Source: an uncultured Faecalibacterium sp. (GTDB lineage: Bacteria; Bacillota; Clostridia; Oscillospirales; Ruminococcaceae). Taken from it: a stretch of 63,184 nt of DNA. Numbering within the stretch: the first letter of the stretch is position 1; every line of letters begins with the position of its first letter. The notes below the pieces were generated by a model. It worked only from the letters and a program-made list of their open reading frames with translations. It was not told where the DNA came from and ran no database searches. A program made the translations under genes and the position numbers. Where the stretch lies: positions 1 to 63,184 of the forward strand of contig CAKTEM010000015.1 of NCBI GenBank assembly GCA_934548045.1, read 5' to 3'. Of this stretch, positions 50,450 through 59,614 are shown one piece after another.

Positions 50450-50479
50450 TTGCAAATCATTCGCAGTTTGCGGTATAGT
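50450..50479 (+). promoter_or_regulatory. Promoter of the TetR-type gene
   Basis: TTGCAA (50450-50455), an 18-base spacer and TATAGT (50474-50479). The leader of about 100 bases has a small CCGG...CCGG hairpin but no recognised riboswitch. Confidence 0.65.
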
Positions 50480-50584
50480 AGGGGCGGAAGTTGAATTTCT
50501 TCCCCGGCCTGACGGTCGGCAACTGTGGAGACGCGGAATCGTCCGGTATCGGTTTTGCGCTCCGCCGGGAAAGGATGGAGATTT

Positions 50585-51157
50585 GTGTCACAGACAACAA
50601 AACGTGCGCTGGAAGTATCTCTGAAAAAGCTGCTTCTGGAAAAACCGCTGAACAAGATAACCATCAACGACATCACCGAGGACTGCGGCGTGAACCGCAT
50701 GACCTTCTACTATCATTTCAAGGATATTTACGATTTGGTAGACTGGATCATGGTGGAGGACGCCACAAAAGCTCTGGAAGGCAAGCAGAGCTTTGATACA
50801 TGGAGCGAGGCATTTCTGGATATCCTGAACGAGATCCGGGAAAACAAGGCTCTGGTGCTGAACGTTTACCGCTCGGTCAGTCGGGAACAGGTGGAGCAAT
50901 ACCTTTATAAGATGCTCGACCCGATGCTGCATGACTTCATGGACCGCGAAGCGCAGGCGATGTCGGTGCAGGATGCAGATAAGCAGTTTGTCATCGATTT
51001 CTATAAGTATGCGTTTGTGGGAATGGTTCTGGAATGGATCCGCAAGGACATGAAGACCGACCCGGTCGTGATGACCGAACGGCTGAACACCATGCTGCAT
51101 GGAGATTTTCACCGTGCGCTGCAGCGATTCAGTGCCAGCGGCGGAGTCGCAGATTGA
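50585..51157 (+). CDS. TetR/AcrR-family transcriptional regulator
   Basis: A 190-residue regulator. The N-terminal TetR helix-turn-helix (residues 5-55) shows LLLEKPLNKITINDITEDCGVNRMTFYYHFKDIYDLV. The C-terminal helical domain resembles the DhaS-like group. The start chosen is GTG 50585 behind GGATGGAG; an ATG frame further upstream lacks a site. A terminator follows it, and a radical SAM gene starts 134 bases downstream. Targets and ligand are unknown. Confidence 0.87.
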   Translation: MSQTTKRALEVSLKKLLLEKPLNKITINDITEDCGVNRMTFYYHFKDIYDLVDWIMVEDATKALEGKQSFDTWSEAFLDILNEIRENKALVLNVYRSVSREQVEQYLYKMLDPMLHDFMDREAQAMSVQDADKQFVIDFYKYAFVGMVLEWIRKDMKTDPVVMTERLNTMLHGDFHRALQRFSASGGVAD

Positions 51158-51176
51158 CGGAATTTAGACAATTAAG

Positions 51177-51212
51177 GCGTCGTGATGGGTTTTCCATCAC
51201 GGCGTTTTTTCT
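51177..51212 (+). terminator. Terminator of the TetR-type gene
   Basis: Arms CGTCGTGATGG (51178-51188) and CCATCACGGCG (51194-51204) with a short loop, then TTTTTT. Confidence 0.9.
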
Positions 51213-51290
51213 GTTTATGGCAAATTTCGTTTGCTTTAAGTAAGATAATACCAGTAAAAACAAAGAGAAATCACGCGGAGGAAATTGGTT

Positions 51291-52715
51291 ATGAACACCA
51301 CACTTGATTCGTTGACACATAAAATGCAGCGTGCCGCTGTTGGCAAGATGGTCGATATGACCCTTTCGCATGTGAACAAAGACCGCCAGAAGGCAATGGT
51401 TCAGCTGGTCGATGTCGCAAAACAGTTCTACGGCGATTCGTTCAGCGAAGAAACATACGAAAAGGCTCGTCAGACGCTGGGCAGCCCGGACAGCAAATGG
51501 TCAAAGCTCATCAACTGCGTCCTCGACCAGACTGACCCCAACGTGGCACGCACCACGGCATTGAATCTGGGTTATGAAGCGTTTTTCCGCGGTACCAAGA
51601 TGATTCGCGAGAACCGCGTAAAATATCAGTGCAATATTCCCTGGCTCATCCTGTTTGACCCGACTTCGGCCTGCAATATGCACTGTGTCGGCTGCTGGGC
51701 TGGTGAGTACGGCCACAAGAACAACCTCTCCTTTGATGATATGGATAAGATCATCACGCAGGGTAAAGAGCTGGGCGTCTATCTATACATGCTGACCGGC
51801 GGCGAGCCGCTGGTGCGTAAGGCAGACATCCTCAAGCTGGCCGAGAAGCACAACGATGTCCAGTTTGCCATCTACACCAACTCGACCCTGATCGACGAGA
51901 AATTCTGCGAGGAAGTTGTCCGTCTGGGCAACATCGCCTTTATGCTGTCCATCGAGGGTACCCCGGAGACCAACGACGCACGCCGTGGCGACGGCCACTA
52001 TACCGCTGTCATGAACGCGATGGACTTGCTGAAAAAGCACGGTATCCTGTTCGGTACCTCCATCTGCTACACCCGTGACAACATCGAGGCTGTCACCAAC
52101 GACAACTTCATGCGGATGCTCTGCGACAAGGGCGCACACTTCGGCTTCTATTTCCACTACATGCCCGTCGGCAATGATGCAGCTCCCGGGCTGATGCCCA
52201 CCCCGGAACAGCGCAAGTACATGATCGACCGCATCCGTTATCTGCGCTCGGATAAGTGCGATATCCCGTTCTATCCGATGGACTTCCAGAACGATGGCGA
52301 GTTCGTCGGCGGCTGCATCGCTGGCGGTCGCAACTACTTCCACATCAACTCGGCTGGCGATGCAGAACCCTGCGTCTTCATCCACTACTCCAACGCCAAC
52401 ATCCACGACAGCTCGATCCTCGAGATTCTGCAGAGTCCGCTGTTCATGGCATACCACAACGGCCAGCCCTTCAACAAGAACCACCTGCGCCCCTGCCCGA
52501 TGCTGGAGAACCCCGAGCTGCTGCGTCAGATGGTCCACGAGACCGGCGCGCACAGCACCGACCTGCAGTCTCCGGAGAGTGTCGACCACCTCTGCGATAA
52601 GTGCAAGAGCTACGCCGCTAATTGGCAGCCTGCGGCAGATGAAATCTGGTCGCACACCAAGATCCGCGAGAGCCGCTATGAGAACTATAAGGACTGGAAA
52701 CCGAATCAGCAGTAA
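51291..52715 (+). CDS. Radical SAM protein with SPASM-like C-terminus
   Basis: A 474-residue enzyme. The [4Fe-4S]/SAM motif CNMHCVGC (C-x3-C-x2-C) lies near residue 124, with MLTGGEPL as the SAM-binding GGE. A C-terminal cysteine set (GGCIAGGRNYFHINSAGDAEPCVF, then CPML and CDKCKSY) resembles a SPASM auxiliary cluster region. The extra N-terminal helical domain (residues 1-105) is unusual. SPASM enzymes often modify peptides, but no precursor gene is seen beside it. The ATG at 51291 follows GGAGG. Confidence 0.9.
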   Translation: MNTTLDSLTHKMQRAAVGKMVDMTLSHVNKDRQKAMVQLVDVAKQFYGDSFSEETYEKARQTLGSPDSKWSKLINCVLDQTDPNVARTTALNLGYEAFFRGTKMIRENRVKYQCNIPWLILFDPTSACNMHCVGCWAGEYGHKNNLSFDDMDKIITQGKELGVYLYMLTGGEPLVRKADILKLAEKHNDVQFAIYTNSTLIDEKFCEEVVRLGNIAFMLSIEGTPETNDARRGDGHYTAVMNAMDLLKKHGILFGTSICYTRDNIEAVTNDNFMRMLCDKGAHFGFYFHYMPVGNDAAPGLMPTPEQRKYMIDRIRYLRSDKCDIPFYPMDFQNDGEFVGGCIAGGRNYFHINSAGDAEPCVFIHYSNANIHDSSILEILQSPLFMAYHNGQPFNKNHLRPCPMLENPELLRQMVHETGAHSTDLQSPESVDHLCDKCKSYAANWQPAADEIWSHTKIRESRYENYKDWKPNQQ

Positions 52716-52757
52716 GCAAGACTTCTGATTGTCAATTGGTAAAACAGCCCTGATATC

Positions 52758-52809
52758 AAACCTCCCCCTTTCCCAAGTGCCGAGACAGCACCGGAAAGTG
52801 GGAGGTTTT
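52758..52809 (+). terminator. Terminator of the radical SAM gene
   Basis: AAACCTCCC pairs with GGGAGGTTT, with an inner GTGC/GCAC helix. The stem ends in TTTTG. The interval up to 52880 contains no convincing gene. Confidence 0.85.
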
Positions 52810-52880
52810 GTGTGTTAAAGGAGAACAGAGTTGCACCACTCGGTGCAGGCGGCGGATTCTTTCAGAATGATACGCAAAAG

Positions 52881-52917
52881 AAAAAGCTCTGTGCATCCAA
52901 AACGCACAGAGCTTTTA
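52881..52917 (-). terminator. Terminator of the AI-2E permease gene
   Basis: AAAAGCTCTGTGC and GCACAGAGCTTTT form a perfect 13-bp stem ten bases past the stop at 52927. On the minus strand it ends in TTTTTCTTTT. Confidence 0.93.
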
Positions 52918-52926
52918 TCATGGTTA

Positions 52927-54195
52927 TCAGTTGTCTTCCGAAGTTTCCGGTTCCGGCGGTGCAACGGGGTCATCCGGGTCGCCGAACTGGTCATGATAAA
53001 CCTGAACCTGTTCGAGCTGGTCGTTCCGGCGCAGGCCGTGGAAGACGAGCTTCCGGATGACGTCATAGATGACCGCAAAGAGCGGAACACCGACGATCAT
53101 GCCGACGAAGCCCCACAGACCGCCGAAAAGCAGGATGGCGAACAGGACCCAGAAACTGGAAAGGCCGGTGGTGTTGCCGAGGATCTTCGGGCCGATGACG
53201 TTGCCGTCCAGCTGCTGCAGGATCAGGACGAAGAGGACGAACCAGATGGCCTTGATAGGGTCCTGGATCAAAATCAGCAGGGTGGCCGGGATGGCACCGA
53301 TGAACGGGCCAAAGAAGGGGATAACGTTCGTCACGCCGATGATGACCGAGACGAGCAGCGCGCTCGGGAACTTGACGATGACGCAGACGATATAGCAGAG
53401 AACACCGATGATGGCGGAATCCAGAATCTTGCCGTTGATGAATCCACCGAACATTTTATCGGCGTAGAGGACTTCCTCCACGATGAGATCTGCCCAGTGC
53501 GGCTTAACGATGCTGTACAAAATCATTTTGGCCTGCTTCGCGAACTGCTTGCGGCTGGCGAGCAGGTAAATCGCGACGATGATGCCAATGATGAGATTCT
53601 TGATGACCGTCACGACGCTCAGCACGCCGATGCCCACACCGCTGAGGATGTTCTGCATGGTGGGAAGGATGTTCTGCATCGAGGGAATGAAGGTGTTCTT
53701 GACCCACGCATCCAAGTCAGTTGTCAGCTCAGTATAGGTGCTGTCGATGAAATCCACAAGGGTCTGGTTGTTTGCGATGAATCCCAGCTGTGACAGCCAG
53801 TCGATGAAGTTCCCGATATTGTTCCGGGCGGTGAAGTAGAGGGCCGTAATGCTGGAGATGAGCTGCGGCACGATCATCAGGAACAGCGCATAAACGATGA
53901 GCAGACCAAACAGAATGGTCGCCGCCACCGACAAGGCGTTGGCGAAACCGCTCGCTTTGTCCGGGAAGAGCCGGTGGAGAAAGTTCTCGATGGCGTTGCA
54001 GACCGGTTTGAGCAGATAGGCGATGACGGCACCATAGATGAAGGGCATCAGGATGTTCGTCAGGGTCGTCAGCGCAGCTCCAAAGCCCTGAAAGCGGTAA
54101 ATCAGGAAGAAAAAGATGATGCTGAGGCTGATTGCCCCAAACCCTGCGAACATCCCGTAGATGTAAGGTTTGATGTGCGGCTTTTTGTCCATCAT
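52927..54195 (-). CDS. AI-2E family permease
   Basis: A 422-residue membrane protein of the AI-2E/PerM family (PF01594). About eight hydrophobic segments occur. The diagnostic region near residue 300 reads SVIIGVTNVIPFFGPFIGAIPATLLILIQDP, and FLIYRFQGFGAALTTLTNILMPFIYGAVIAYLL stands near the start. The C-terminus is acidic and Pro-rich. Members have been linked to autoinducer-2 or sodium/proton export, and function varies. It lies 50 bases downstream of the CoA-transferase gene on the same strand, with a non-terminating hairpin in between, so read-through is possible. Confidence 0.9.
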   Translation of the reverse strand: MMDKKPHIKPYIYGMFAGFGAISLSIIFFFLIYRFQGFGAALTTLTNILMPFIYGAVIAYLLKPVCNAIENFLHRLFPDKASGFANALSVAATILFGLLIVYALFLMIVPQLISSITALYFTARNNIGNFIDWLSQLGFIANNQTLVDFIDSTYTELTTDLDAWVKNTFIPSMQNILPTMQNILSGVGIGVLSVVTVIKNLIIGIIVAIYLLASRKQFAKQAKMILYSIVKPHWADLIVEEVLYADKMFGGFINGKILDSAIIGVLCYIVCVIVKFPSALLVSVIIGVTNVIPFFGPFIGAIPATLLILIQDPIKAIWFVLFVLILQQLDGNVIGPKILGNTTGLSSFWVLFAILLFGGLWGFVGMIVGVPLFAVIYDVIRKLVFHGLRRNDQLEQVQVYHDQFGDPDDPVAPPEPETSEDN

Positions 54196-54245
54196 GTGTT
54201 AGACTCCATTCCTGCCGCAGACAGCAGGAGATCCTGCGGCACCTG

Positions 54246-55592
54246 TTAAATTTTGTTGCTCCTGCGCCAGATGTGAAGCTTCTCAGCTTCGGCGATAAGC
54301 TCCTCGCGGAAATCCGGGTGTGCGACGCTGATCAGTGCCTCGGCCTTTTCCCATGCGGTCAGACCCTTGAGGTTGACGCAGCCGTACTCGGTGCAGAGAT
54401 AGTGGATGTTGGCACGAGTATCGGTGACGATGCTGCCGTTCTCCAGCGTCGGACGGATGCGGCTCTCAAGCTTGCCGGTCTTTTTATTCATAAAGGTAGA
54501 GGACAGGCAGATAAAGCTCTTGCCGCCCTTGGAAAGGTACGCGCCCAGCACGAAGTCCAGCTGACCGCCTGCGCCCGAAATGTGCTTGATGCCTGCGCTC
54601 TCGGCGTTGACCTGACCGAACAGGTCGATGTCGACGGCGTTGTTGATGGAGATGAAGTTATCGAGGGCTGCGATGGTGCGGACATCGTTGGTGTAATCGA
54701 CCGGAGCAGACATGCACTCGGGGTTATCGTTCAGGTAGTCGTACATCTTCTGGGTACCGGCACCGAAAGCGTAGACCTGACGGCCCTTGTCGAGGTTCTT
54801 GTGTGCGCCGGTGATCTTGCCAGCCTTGGCGATATCCACAAAAGCGTCGACATACATTTCAGTATGAACACCGAGGTCTTTCAGGTCGCTCTGCGCGATC
54901 AGGTTGCCGATGGCGTTGGGCATACCGCCGATGCCCAGCTGCAGGCAGGCACCATTCGGGATCTGCGGAACGATGAGGTTTGCAACCTTGAGGTCGACTT
55001 CCGTTGCGGCACCGGGGGCAGCCATCTGACCCAGAGGAGGATTGGTGCCTTCGACGATGCCGGTGACCTTCGAGATATGGATGCCGTTCTCCATGCCGCC
55101 GAGGCAGCGAGGCATGTTGGTGTTGACCTCAACGATGATCTTCTTGGCCTTTTCGCAGACAGCACCGAGGTGGCTTGCGCTGGGGCCGAAGTTGAAGTAG
55201 CCATGCTCGTCCATCGGGGTCACCTGAAAGACGGCGACATCCACCGGGTCATTACTCTCACGGTAGTAACGGGGAAGTTCCGAATAGCGGATGGGGGAAT
55301 AGAAGGAGAAGCCCTGTGCGATGGCCTTCCGCTCGATGCCGCCCATGTGCCAGCTGTTCCAGGTGAGATGTGCAGCCGGGTCGTCGATCTGGAAGATCTC
55401 CGGCACCCACATCAGAATACCACCGCGGAAGTTGACACCCTCGAGTTCAGGCATCCGTTTTGCCAGAGCTGCGTCCACCGCCACAGGGGTGTTCACCGCC
55501 CAGCCGTAATCGACCCAGTCGCCGCTCTTGACGAGAGAAGCAGCCTGCTCAGCAGTCATTTTTTTCTGCGCGTACAGTTCCGTAAAATCCAT
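54246..55592 (-). CDS. but: Butyryl-CoA:acetate CoA-transferase
   Basis: A 448-residue enzyme of the acetyl-CoA hydrolase/transferase family (class I). It moves CoA from butyryl-CoA to acetate, releasing butyrate and acetyl-CoA, the last step of butyrate formation in many gut Firmicutes. The length and features match But proteins: GACLQLGIGGMPNAIG and GVHTEMYVD (likely catalytic Glu), then GAGTQKMYDYLNDNP. The start is ATG 55592; the frame runs far upstream but through the promoter. It is divergent from coaD and the central butyrate operon. A 4-hydroxybutyrate CoA-transferase is the closest alternative. Confidence 0.9.
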   Translation of the reverse strand: MDFTELYAQKKMTAEQAASLVKSGDWVDYGWAVNTPVAVDAALAKRMPELEGVNFRGGILMWVPEIFQIDDPAAHLTWNSWHMGGIERKAIAQGFSFYSPIRYSELPRYYRESNDPVDVAVFQVTPMDEHGYFNFGPSASHLGAVCEKAKKIIVEVNTNMPRCLGGMENGIHISKVTGIVEGTNPPLGQMAAPGAATEVDLKVANLIVPQIPNGACLQLGIGGMPNAIGNLIAQSDLKDLGVHTEMYVDAFVDIAKAGKITGAHKNLDKGRQVYAFGAGTQKMYDYLNDNPECMSAPVDYTNDVRTIAALDNFISINNAVDIDLFGQVNAESAGIKHISGAGGQLDFVLGAYLSKGGKSFICLSSTFMNKKTGKLESRIRPTLENGSIVTDTRANIHYLCTEYGCVNLKGLTAWEKAEALISVAHPDFREELIAEAEKLHIWRRSNKI

Positions 55593-55642
55593 TATAAACC
55601 ATCCTCTCCGATAATAACATAAAGGAATTGTAAATTCCAACT

Positions 55643-55673
55643 TAGTTATAACATTAACAAAGATTGAAATCAA
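55643..55673 (-). promoter_or_regulatory. Promoter of the CoA-transferase gene with a Rex-like site
   Basis: On the minus strand TTGATT (plus 55668-55673), a 17-base spacer and TATAAC (plus 55645-55650). Overlapping it, TTGTTAATGTTATAACTA (plus 55643-55660) matches the clostridial Rex pattern TTGTTAA-N4-TTAACAA at all seven positions of the left half and five of the right. Confidence 0.6.
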
Positions 55674-55970
55674 GGCTTTAACGTAAAATTTACCGTCTGA
55701 GACAAGTTGACTAAAATTCTTAGCTTTTCGTGAGGATAGTTTGGTACAATAAAAATAAAAATTTTTGAAAAACCTCTTGATAAAATTTTGACAATGTGGT
55801 TTACTTATAGCGTAGCAAGTCACCGCGAAAGCGTGCAAAGTTGATTGTTTAAAAATTAACGAATTATCGTCGAGCCGTGACGAGCTGCTTGCATACAACA
55901 TCGGAAAGTGCTATCATGGCAGAACCAAAACGCGCTTTTCAAGAGAGCGCATCAAGGAGGTTTCCCACAG

Positions 55971-56471
55971 ATGGCAACAGCAATTTATCCCGGTTCGTTC
56001 GACCCGGTGACACGAGGTCATCTCGATATCATCAAGCGTGCGGCAAAGATCAACGATAAGCTGATCGTCGCGGTCCTCATCAACAGCGCGAAACATCCGC
56101 TGTTCACCGTAGAGGAGAGGGTAGCCCTGCTGCAGGAGTGCTGCAAGGACATCCCGAACGTCACGGTCGAGAGCTTCGATGGTCTGACCGTTGAGTTCGC
56201 GAAAAAGCGTCACGCTTCGGTTATGGTGCGGGGGTTGAGAGCGGTCACAGATTTCGAGAATGAGATCCAGCTCGCCCAGACGAACCACGCACTGATGCCT
56301 GGCATCGAGACGATGTTCCTCGCGACCAGCATCAAGTGGAGCTACCTTTCTTCCACCATCGTGAAAGAGGCAGCTCGCTACGGCAGCAACATCTCCAAGT
56401 TCGTAACCCCGAATGTTGAGGCGGCGGTCAACGAGAAGATGGAGCTGCTCCGTCAGAGCGGACAGCTCTGA
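55971..56471 (+). CDS. coaD: Phosphopantetheine adenylyltransferase
   Basis: A 166-residue CoaD that makes dephospho-CoA from phosphopantetheine and ATP. The nucleotidyl-transferase motif YPGSFDPVTRGHLDII, RGLRAVTDFENEIQLAQTN and the C-terminal SSTIVKEAARYG are intact. The start at 55971 follows AAGGAGG. CoA biosynthesis here sits beside the CoA-dependent butyrate genes, though coaD is also a general housekeeping gene. The 5' interval from 55674 is AT-rich and contains no other gene. Confidence 0.97.
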   Translation: MATAIYPGSFDPVTRGHLDIIKRAAKINDKLIVAVLINSAKHPLFTVEERVALLQECCKDIPNVTVESFDGLTVEFAKKRHASVMVRGLRAVTDFENEIQLAQTNHALMPGIETMFLATSIKWSYLSSTIVKEAARYGSNISKFVTPNVEAAVNEKMELLRQSGQL

Positions 56472-56483
56472 TATAAGTCCGAT

Positions 56484-56505
56484 AAAATGCCTGCAAGGGC
56501 GTTTT
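56484..56505 (+). terminator. Weak terminator after coaD
   Basis: AAAATGCC and GGCGTTTT arms with a six-base loop, then GATAAAA. It probably allows some read-through into thl. Confidence 0.5.
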
Positions 56506-56565
56506 GATAAAAGAGCGTTTTAAATGTTCATAAAAACATATACACAATATCAGGAGGCTTTTAAC

Positions 56566-57783
56566 ATGAAGAAAGTTGTTATCGCATCTGCATGCCGTAC
56601 CGCTATTGGTAAGTTCGGCGGCACCCTGGCAAACGTTCCTGCTGCTGAGCTGGGCTCCATTGTTATCAAGGAGGCCATCAACCGCGCTGGCATCACGCCC
56701 GAGCAGGTCGATCATGTTTACATGGGCTGCGTTATTCAGGCTGGTCTGGGCCAGAACGTTGCTCGTCAGGCTTCCCTGAAGGCTGGCCTGCCCATCGAGA
56801 CCCCGGCTGTCACCGTCAACGTGGTCTGCGGCTCTGGTCTGAACTGCGTCAACATGGCTGCTCAGATGATCGAGGCTGGCGATGCTGATATCGTCATCGC
56901 AGGCGGCATGGAGAACATGGATATGGCTCCGTTCGCTATGATGAAGGCTCGTTACGGCTACCGCATGGGTTCTCCCATGGGCAAGAGCGAGCTGGTCGAT
57001 ACCATGGTCAACGATGCTCTGTGGGATGCTACCGGCTTCAACAAGCACATGGGCATGACCGCTGAGAACGTCTGCAGCAATGAGACCTATCAGAAGAAGT
57101 ACGGCTACAGCCCCATCACCCGTGAGATGCTGGATGAGTTCTCCTATGAGAGCCAGGCCAAGGCTGACAAGGCAATCAAGGACGGCGCATTCAAGGACGA
57201 GATCGTTCCTGTTGTCATCAAGGGCAAGAAGGGCGACACCGTGTTCGATACCGATGAGAACCCCCGTCTGAGCGCACCCGAAGTTCTGGCAAAGCTGAAG
57301 CCGGCTTTCACCAAGGACGGCATCGTCACCGCTGGTAACTCTTCCGGCATCAACGACGGCGCAGCTGCTCTGGTCATCATGAGCGAAGAGAAGGCTAAGG
57401 AGCTGGGCGTCACTCCGCTGGCAACTTGGGTCGGCGGCGCACTGGCTGGCGTTGAGCCCGAGGTCATGGGTCTTGGCCCCATCGCTGCTACCAAGAAGGT
57501 CATGGCAAAGACTGGCCTGACCGTTGCTGATATGGATCTGGTCGAGGCAAACGAGGCATTTGCTGCTCAGTCTGTGGCTGTCGGCGAGGCTCTGGGCTTC
57601 GATAAGGCAAAACTGAACGTCAACGGCGGCGCAATCGCTCTGGGCCACCCGGTCGGCGCATCTGGCGCACGTATCCTCGTCACCCTGCTGTATGCTATGA
57701 AGCATCGTGGTGCTAAGAAGGGTCTGGCTACCCTGTGCATCGGCGGCGGCATGGGCTGCGCAACCATCGTTGAGATGGACTAA
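56566..57783 (+). CDS. thl: Acetyl-CoA acetyltransferase (thiolase)
   Basis: A 405-residue biosynthetic thiolase that joins two acetyl-CoA to acetoacetyl-CoA. The nucleophilic Cys lies in VNVVCGSGLNCV, the His in GGAIALGHPVGASGARI, and the second Cys in LCIGGGMG. The start is fixed by CAGGAGG and ATG 56566. It is first in thl-crt-hbd-bcd-etfB-etfA. Codon choice is very restricted (mostly GCT, GGC, CTG), fitting heavy expression. Confidence 0.96.
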   Translation: MKKVVIASACRTAIGKFGGTLANVPAAELGSIVIKEAINRAGITPEQVDHVYMGCVIQAGLGQNVARQASLKAGLPIETPAVTVNVVCGSGLNCVNMAAQMIEAGDADIVIAGGMENMDMAPFAMMKARYGYRMGSPMGKSELVDTMVNDALWDATGFNKHMGMTAENVCSNETYQKKYGYSPITREMLDEFSYESQAKADKAIKDGAFKDEIVPVVIKGKKGDTVFDTDENPRLSAPEVLAKLKPAFTKDGIVTAGNSSGINDGAAALVIMSEEKAKELGVTPLATWVGGALAGVEPEVMGLGPIAATKKVMAKTGLTVADMDLVEANEAFAAQSVAVGEALGFDKAKLNVNGGAIALGHPVGASGARILVTLLYAMKHRGAKKGLATLCIGGGMGCATIVEMD

Positions 57784-57811
57784 GTTCCAATCCGAATTAC
57801 TCCAGATTTTT

Positions 57812-57856
57812 GAACAGCCCGGGCGGAGGCCGGAGAACTCCGTCCGGGAGCTGTTC
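57812..57856 (+). other. Strong intergenic hairpin between thl and crt
   Basis: GAACAGC (57812-57818) pairs with GCTGTTC (57850-57856), and CGGGCGGAG with CTCCGTCCG, giving a long stem with a small bulge. No T run follows, so it is not a normal terminator. An mRNA processing or stability element is likely. Confidence 0.7.
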
Positions 57857-57896
57857 TGGAATATGATAAGAAAGCTTTTGAATGGAGGTTTTCACA

Positions 57897-58682
57897 ATGG
57901 CATTTGTAAAAACCGAGGTGCAGGGCGCAGTTGAGATCATCACCATCGACCGCCCGAAGGCACTGAATGCCCTGAACCCCGAGGTTCTGGCAGATTTGAA
58001 GGCTGCTTTTGAGGCAGTCGATCAGAACGCTATCCGCTGCATCGTCCTGACGGGCGAAGGCGATAAGAGCTTTGTTGCCGGTGCTGATATCGGCTCCATG
58101 AGCACTATGACGAAGGCAGAGGGCGAGGCTTTTGGTAAGCTGGGCAACGATGTCTTCCTGATGATCGAGCATTTCCCGATCCCCGTCATCGCTGCTGTCA
58201 ACGGTTTCGCACTGGGCGGCGGCAACGAGCTGGCAATGAGCTGCGACATCCGCATCTGCTCTGACAACGCTGTATTCGGTCAGCCGGAAGTTGGTCTGGG
58301 CATTACCCCGGGCTTCGGCGGCACCCAGCGTTTGGCTCGTCTGGTCGGCATGGGCATGGCAAAGCAGCTGGTCTACTCCGCTCTGAACATCAAGGCGGAT
58401 GAGGCTTACCGCATCGGTCTGGTGAACGCAGTTTATCCGCAGGCTGAACTGATGGAGAATGTTCTGAAGCTGGCGAACAAGATCGCCAAGAACGCTCCCA
58501 TCGCAGTCCGCAACTGCAAGAAGGCCATCAACGATGGCATCAGCCTGCCGATCGAGAAGGCTGTCGAGGTCGAAGAGAAGCTGTTCGGAGACTGCTTCGA
58601 GACCCACGACCAGAAAGAGGGCATGGCTTGCTTCCTCTCTCGTGAGAAACCCAAGCCCAAGGCTGTCTTTACCAACAACTAA
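57897..58682 (+). CDS. crt: 3-hydroxybutyryl-CoA dehydratase (crotonase)
   Basis: A 261-residue enoyl-CoA hydratase-fold enzyme that removes water from 3-hydroxybutyryl-CoA. The oxyanion-hole residues lie in SFVAGADIGSM and in GFALGGGNELAMSCDIR. The catalytic Glu pair is expected in GNELA and QPEVGLGITPGFGGTQ. The start follows TGGAGG at ATG 57897. It is the second gene of the butyrate operon. Confidence 0.96.
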   Translation: MAFVKTEVQGAVEIITIDRPKALNALNPEVLADLKAAFEAVDQNAIRCIVLTGEGDKSFVAGADIGSMSTMTKAEGEAFGKLGNDVFLMIEHFPIPVIAAVNGFALGGGNELAMSCDIRICSDNAVFGQPEVGLGITPGFGGTQRLARLVGMGMAKQLVYSALNIKADEAYRIGLVNAVYPQAELMENVLKLANKIAKNAPIAVRNCKKAINDGISLPIEKAVEVEEKLFGDCFETHDQKEGMACFLSREKPKPKAVFTNN

Positions 58683-58728
58683 GTAATTCCCAATTTACAT
58701 TGATAAAACATAAAAGGAGAGATATCCT

Positions 58729-59601
58729 ATGAAAATCGGTGTTATCGGTGCTGGCACTATGGGCCAGGGTATTGCAAAGGCATTTGCTCAGGTCGAGGGC
58801 AACACGGTTGCTCTGTGCGACATCAAGCAGGAGTGGGCTGAGAACGGCCTGAAGAAGATCAAAGCTGGCTACGACAAGCTGGTTGCTAAGGGCAAGATGA
58901 CTCAGGAAAAGGCTGACGGCATCGTTGCTGCTATCACCCCGGGCCTGAAGGAAGACCTGTGCGCTGACTGCGACCTGATCGTTGAGGCTGCTTTTGAGGA
59001 TATGAAGGTCAAGCAGACCACCTTCGGCGAGCTGGATAAGATCTGCAAGCCCGAGACTATCTTCGCTTCCAACACTTCTTCTCTGTCCATCACCGAGATC
59101 GGCAAGGGCCTGAGCCGTCCTCTGGTCGGTATGCACTTCTTCAACCCTGCTGACCGCATGAAGCTGATCGAGGTCATCGCTGGTGTCAACACTCCTGCTG
59201 AGACCGTCGAGAAGATCAAGGAGATCTCCGTTGCCATCGGCAAGCAGCCGGTTCAGGTCAACGAGGCTGCTGGCTTCGTCGTCAACCGCATCCTGATCCC
59301 GATGATCAACGAAGCAGCCTTCATCAAGATGGAAGGCGTTTCCAACATCGCAGGCATCGACACCGCTATGAAGCTGGGCGCAAATCACCCGATGGGACCC
59401 CTGGAGCTGGGCGACTTCGTTGGTCTGGATATCTGCCTCGCGATCATGGACGTCCTGTACAAGGAGACCGGCGACAGCAAGTATCGTGCCTGCCCCCTCA
59501 TCCGTAAGATGGTCCGTGGCGGCAATCTGGGCTGCAAGACCGGCAGAGGTTTCTACGTCTACAACGCAGACCGCACCAAGACCCCTGTTGATGAGCTGTA
59601 A
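58729..59601 (+). CDS. hbd: 3-hydroxybutyryl-CoA dehydrogenase
   Basis: A 290-residue enzyme that reduces acetoacetyl-CoA with NAD(P)H. The Rossmann motif is GVIGAGTMGQGIAKAFAQ. The catalytic His/Glu pair lies in VGMHFFNPADRMKLIEVI. The C-terminal domain begins near VNRILIPMINEAAF and ends in GCKTGRGFYVYN. AAGGAGAG precedes the ATG. It acts between thiolase and crotonase in the pathway. Confidence 0.97.
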   Translation: MKIGVIGAGTMGQGIAKAFAQVEGNTVALCDIKQEWAENGLKKIKAGYDKLVAKGKMTQEKADGIVAAITPGLKEDLCADCDLIVEAAFEDMKVKQTTFGELDKICKPETIFASNTSSLSITEIGKGLSRPLVGMHFFNPADRMKLIEVIAGVNTPAETVEKIKEISVAIGKQPVQVNEAAGFVVNRILIPMINEAAFIKMEGVSNIAGIDTAMKLGANHPMGPLELGDFVGLDICLAIMDVLYKETGDSKYRACPLIRKMVRGGNLGCKTGRGFYVYNADRTKTPVDEL

Positions 59602-59614
59602 TTTCTGATGAACG

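Noticed and set aside
50480..50584. A riboswitch in the leader of the TetR-type gene
   Set aside because: Only a small CCGG hairpin is visible. No known aptamer core or terminator/anti-terminator pair was found.
52812..52926. A short plus-strand frame after the radical SAM gene as a precursor peptide
   Set aside because: It runs through the AI-2E terminator, lacks a leader/core pattern, and its GTG/TTG starts are poor.
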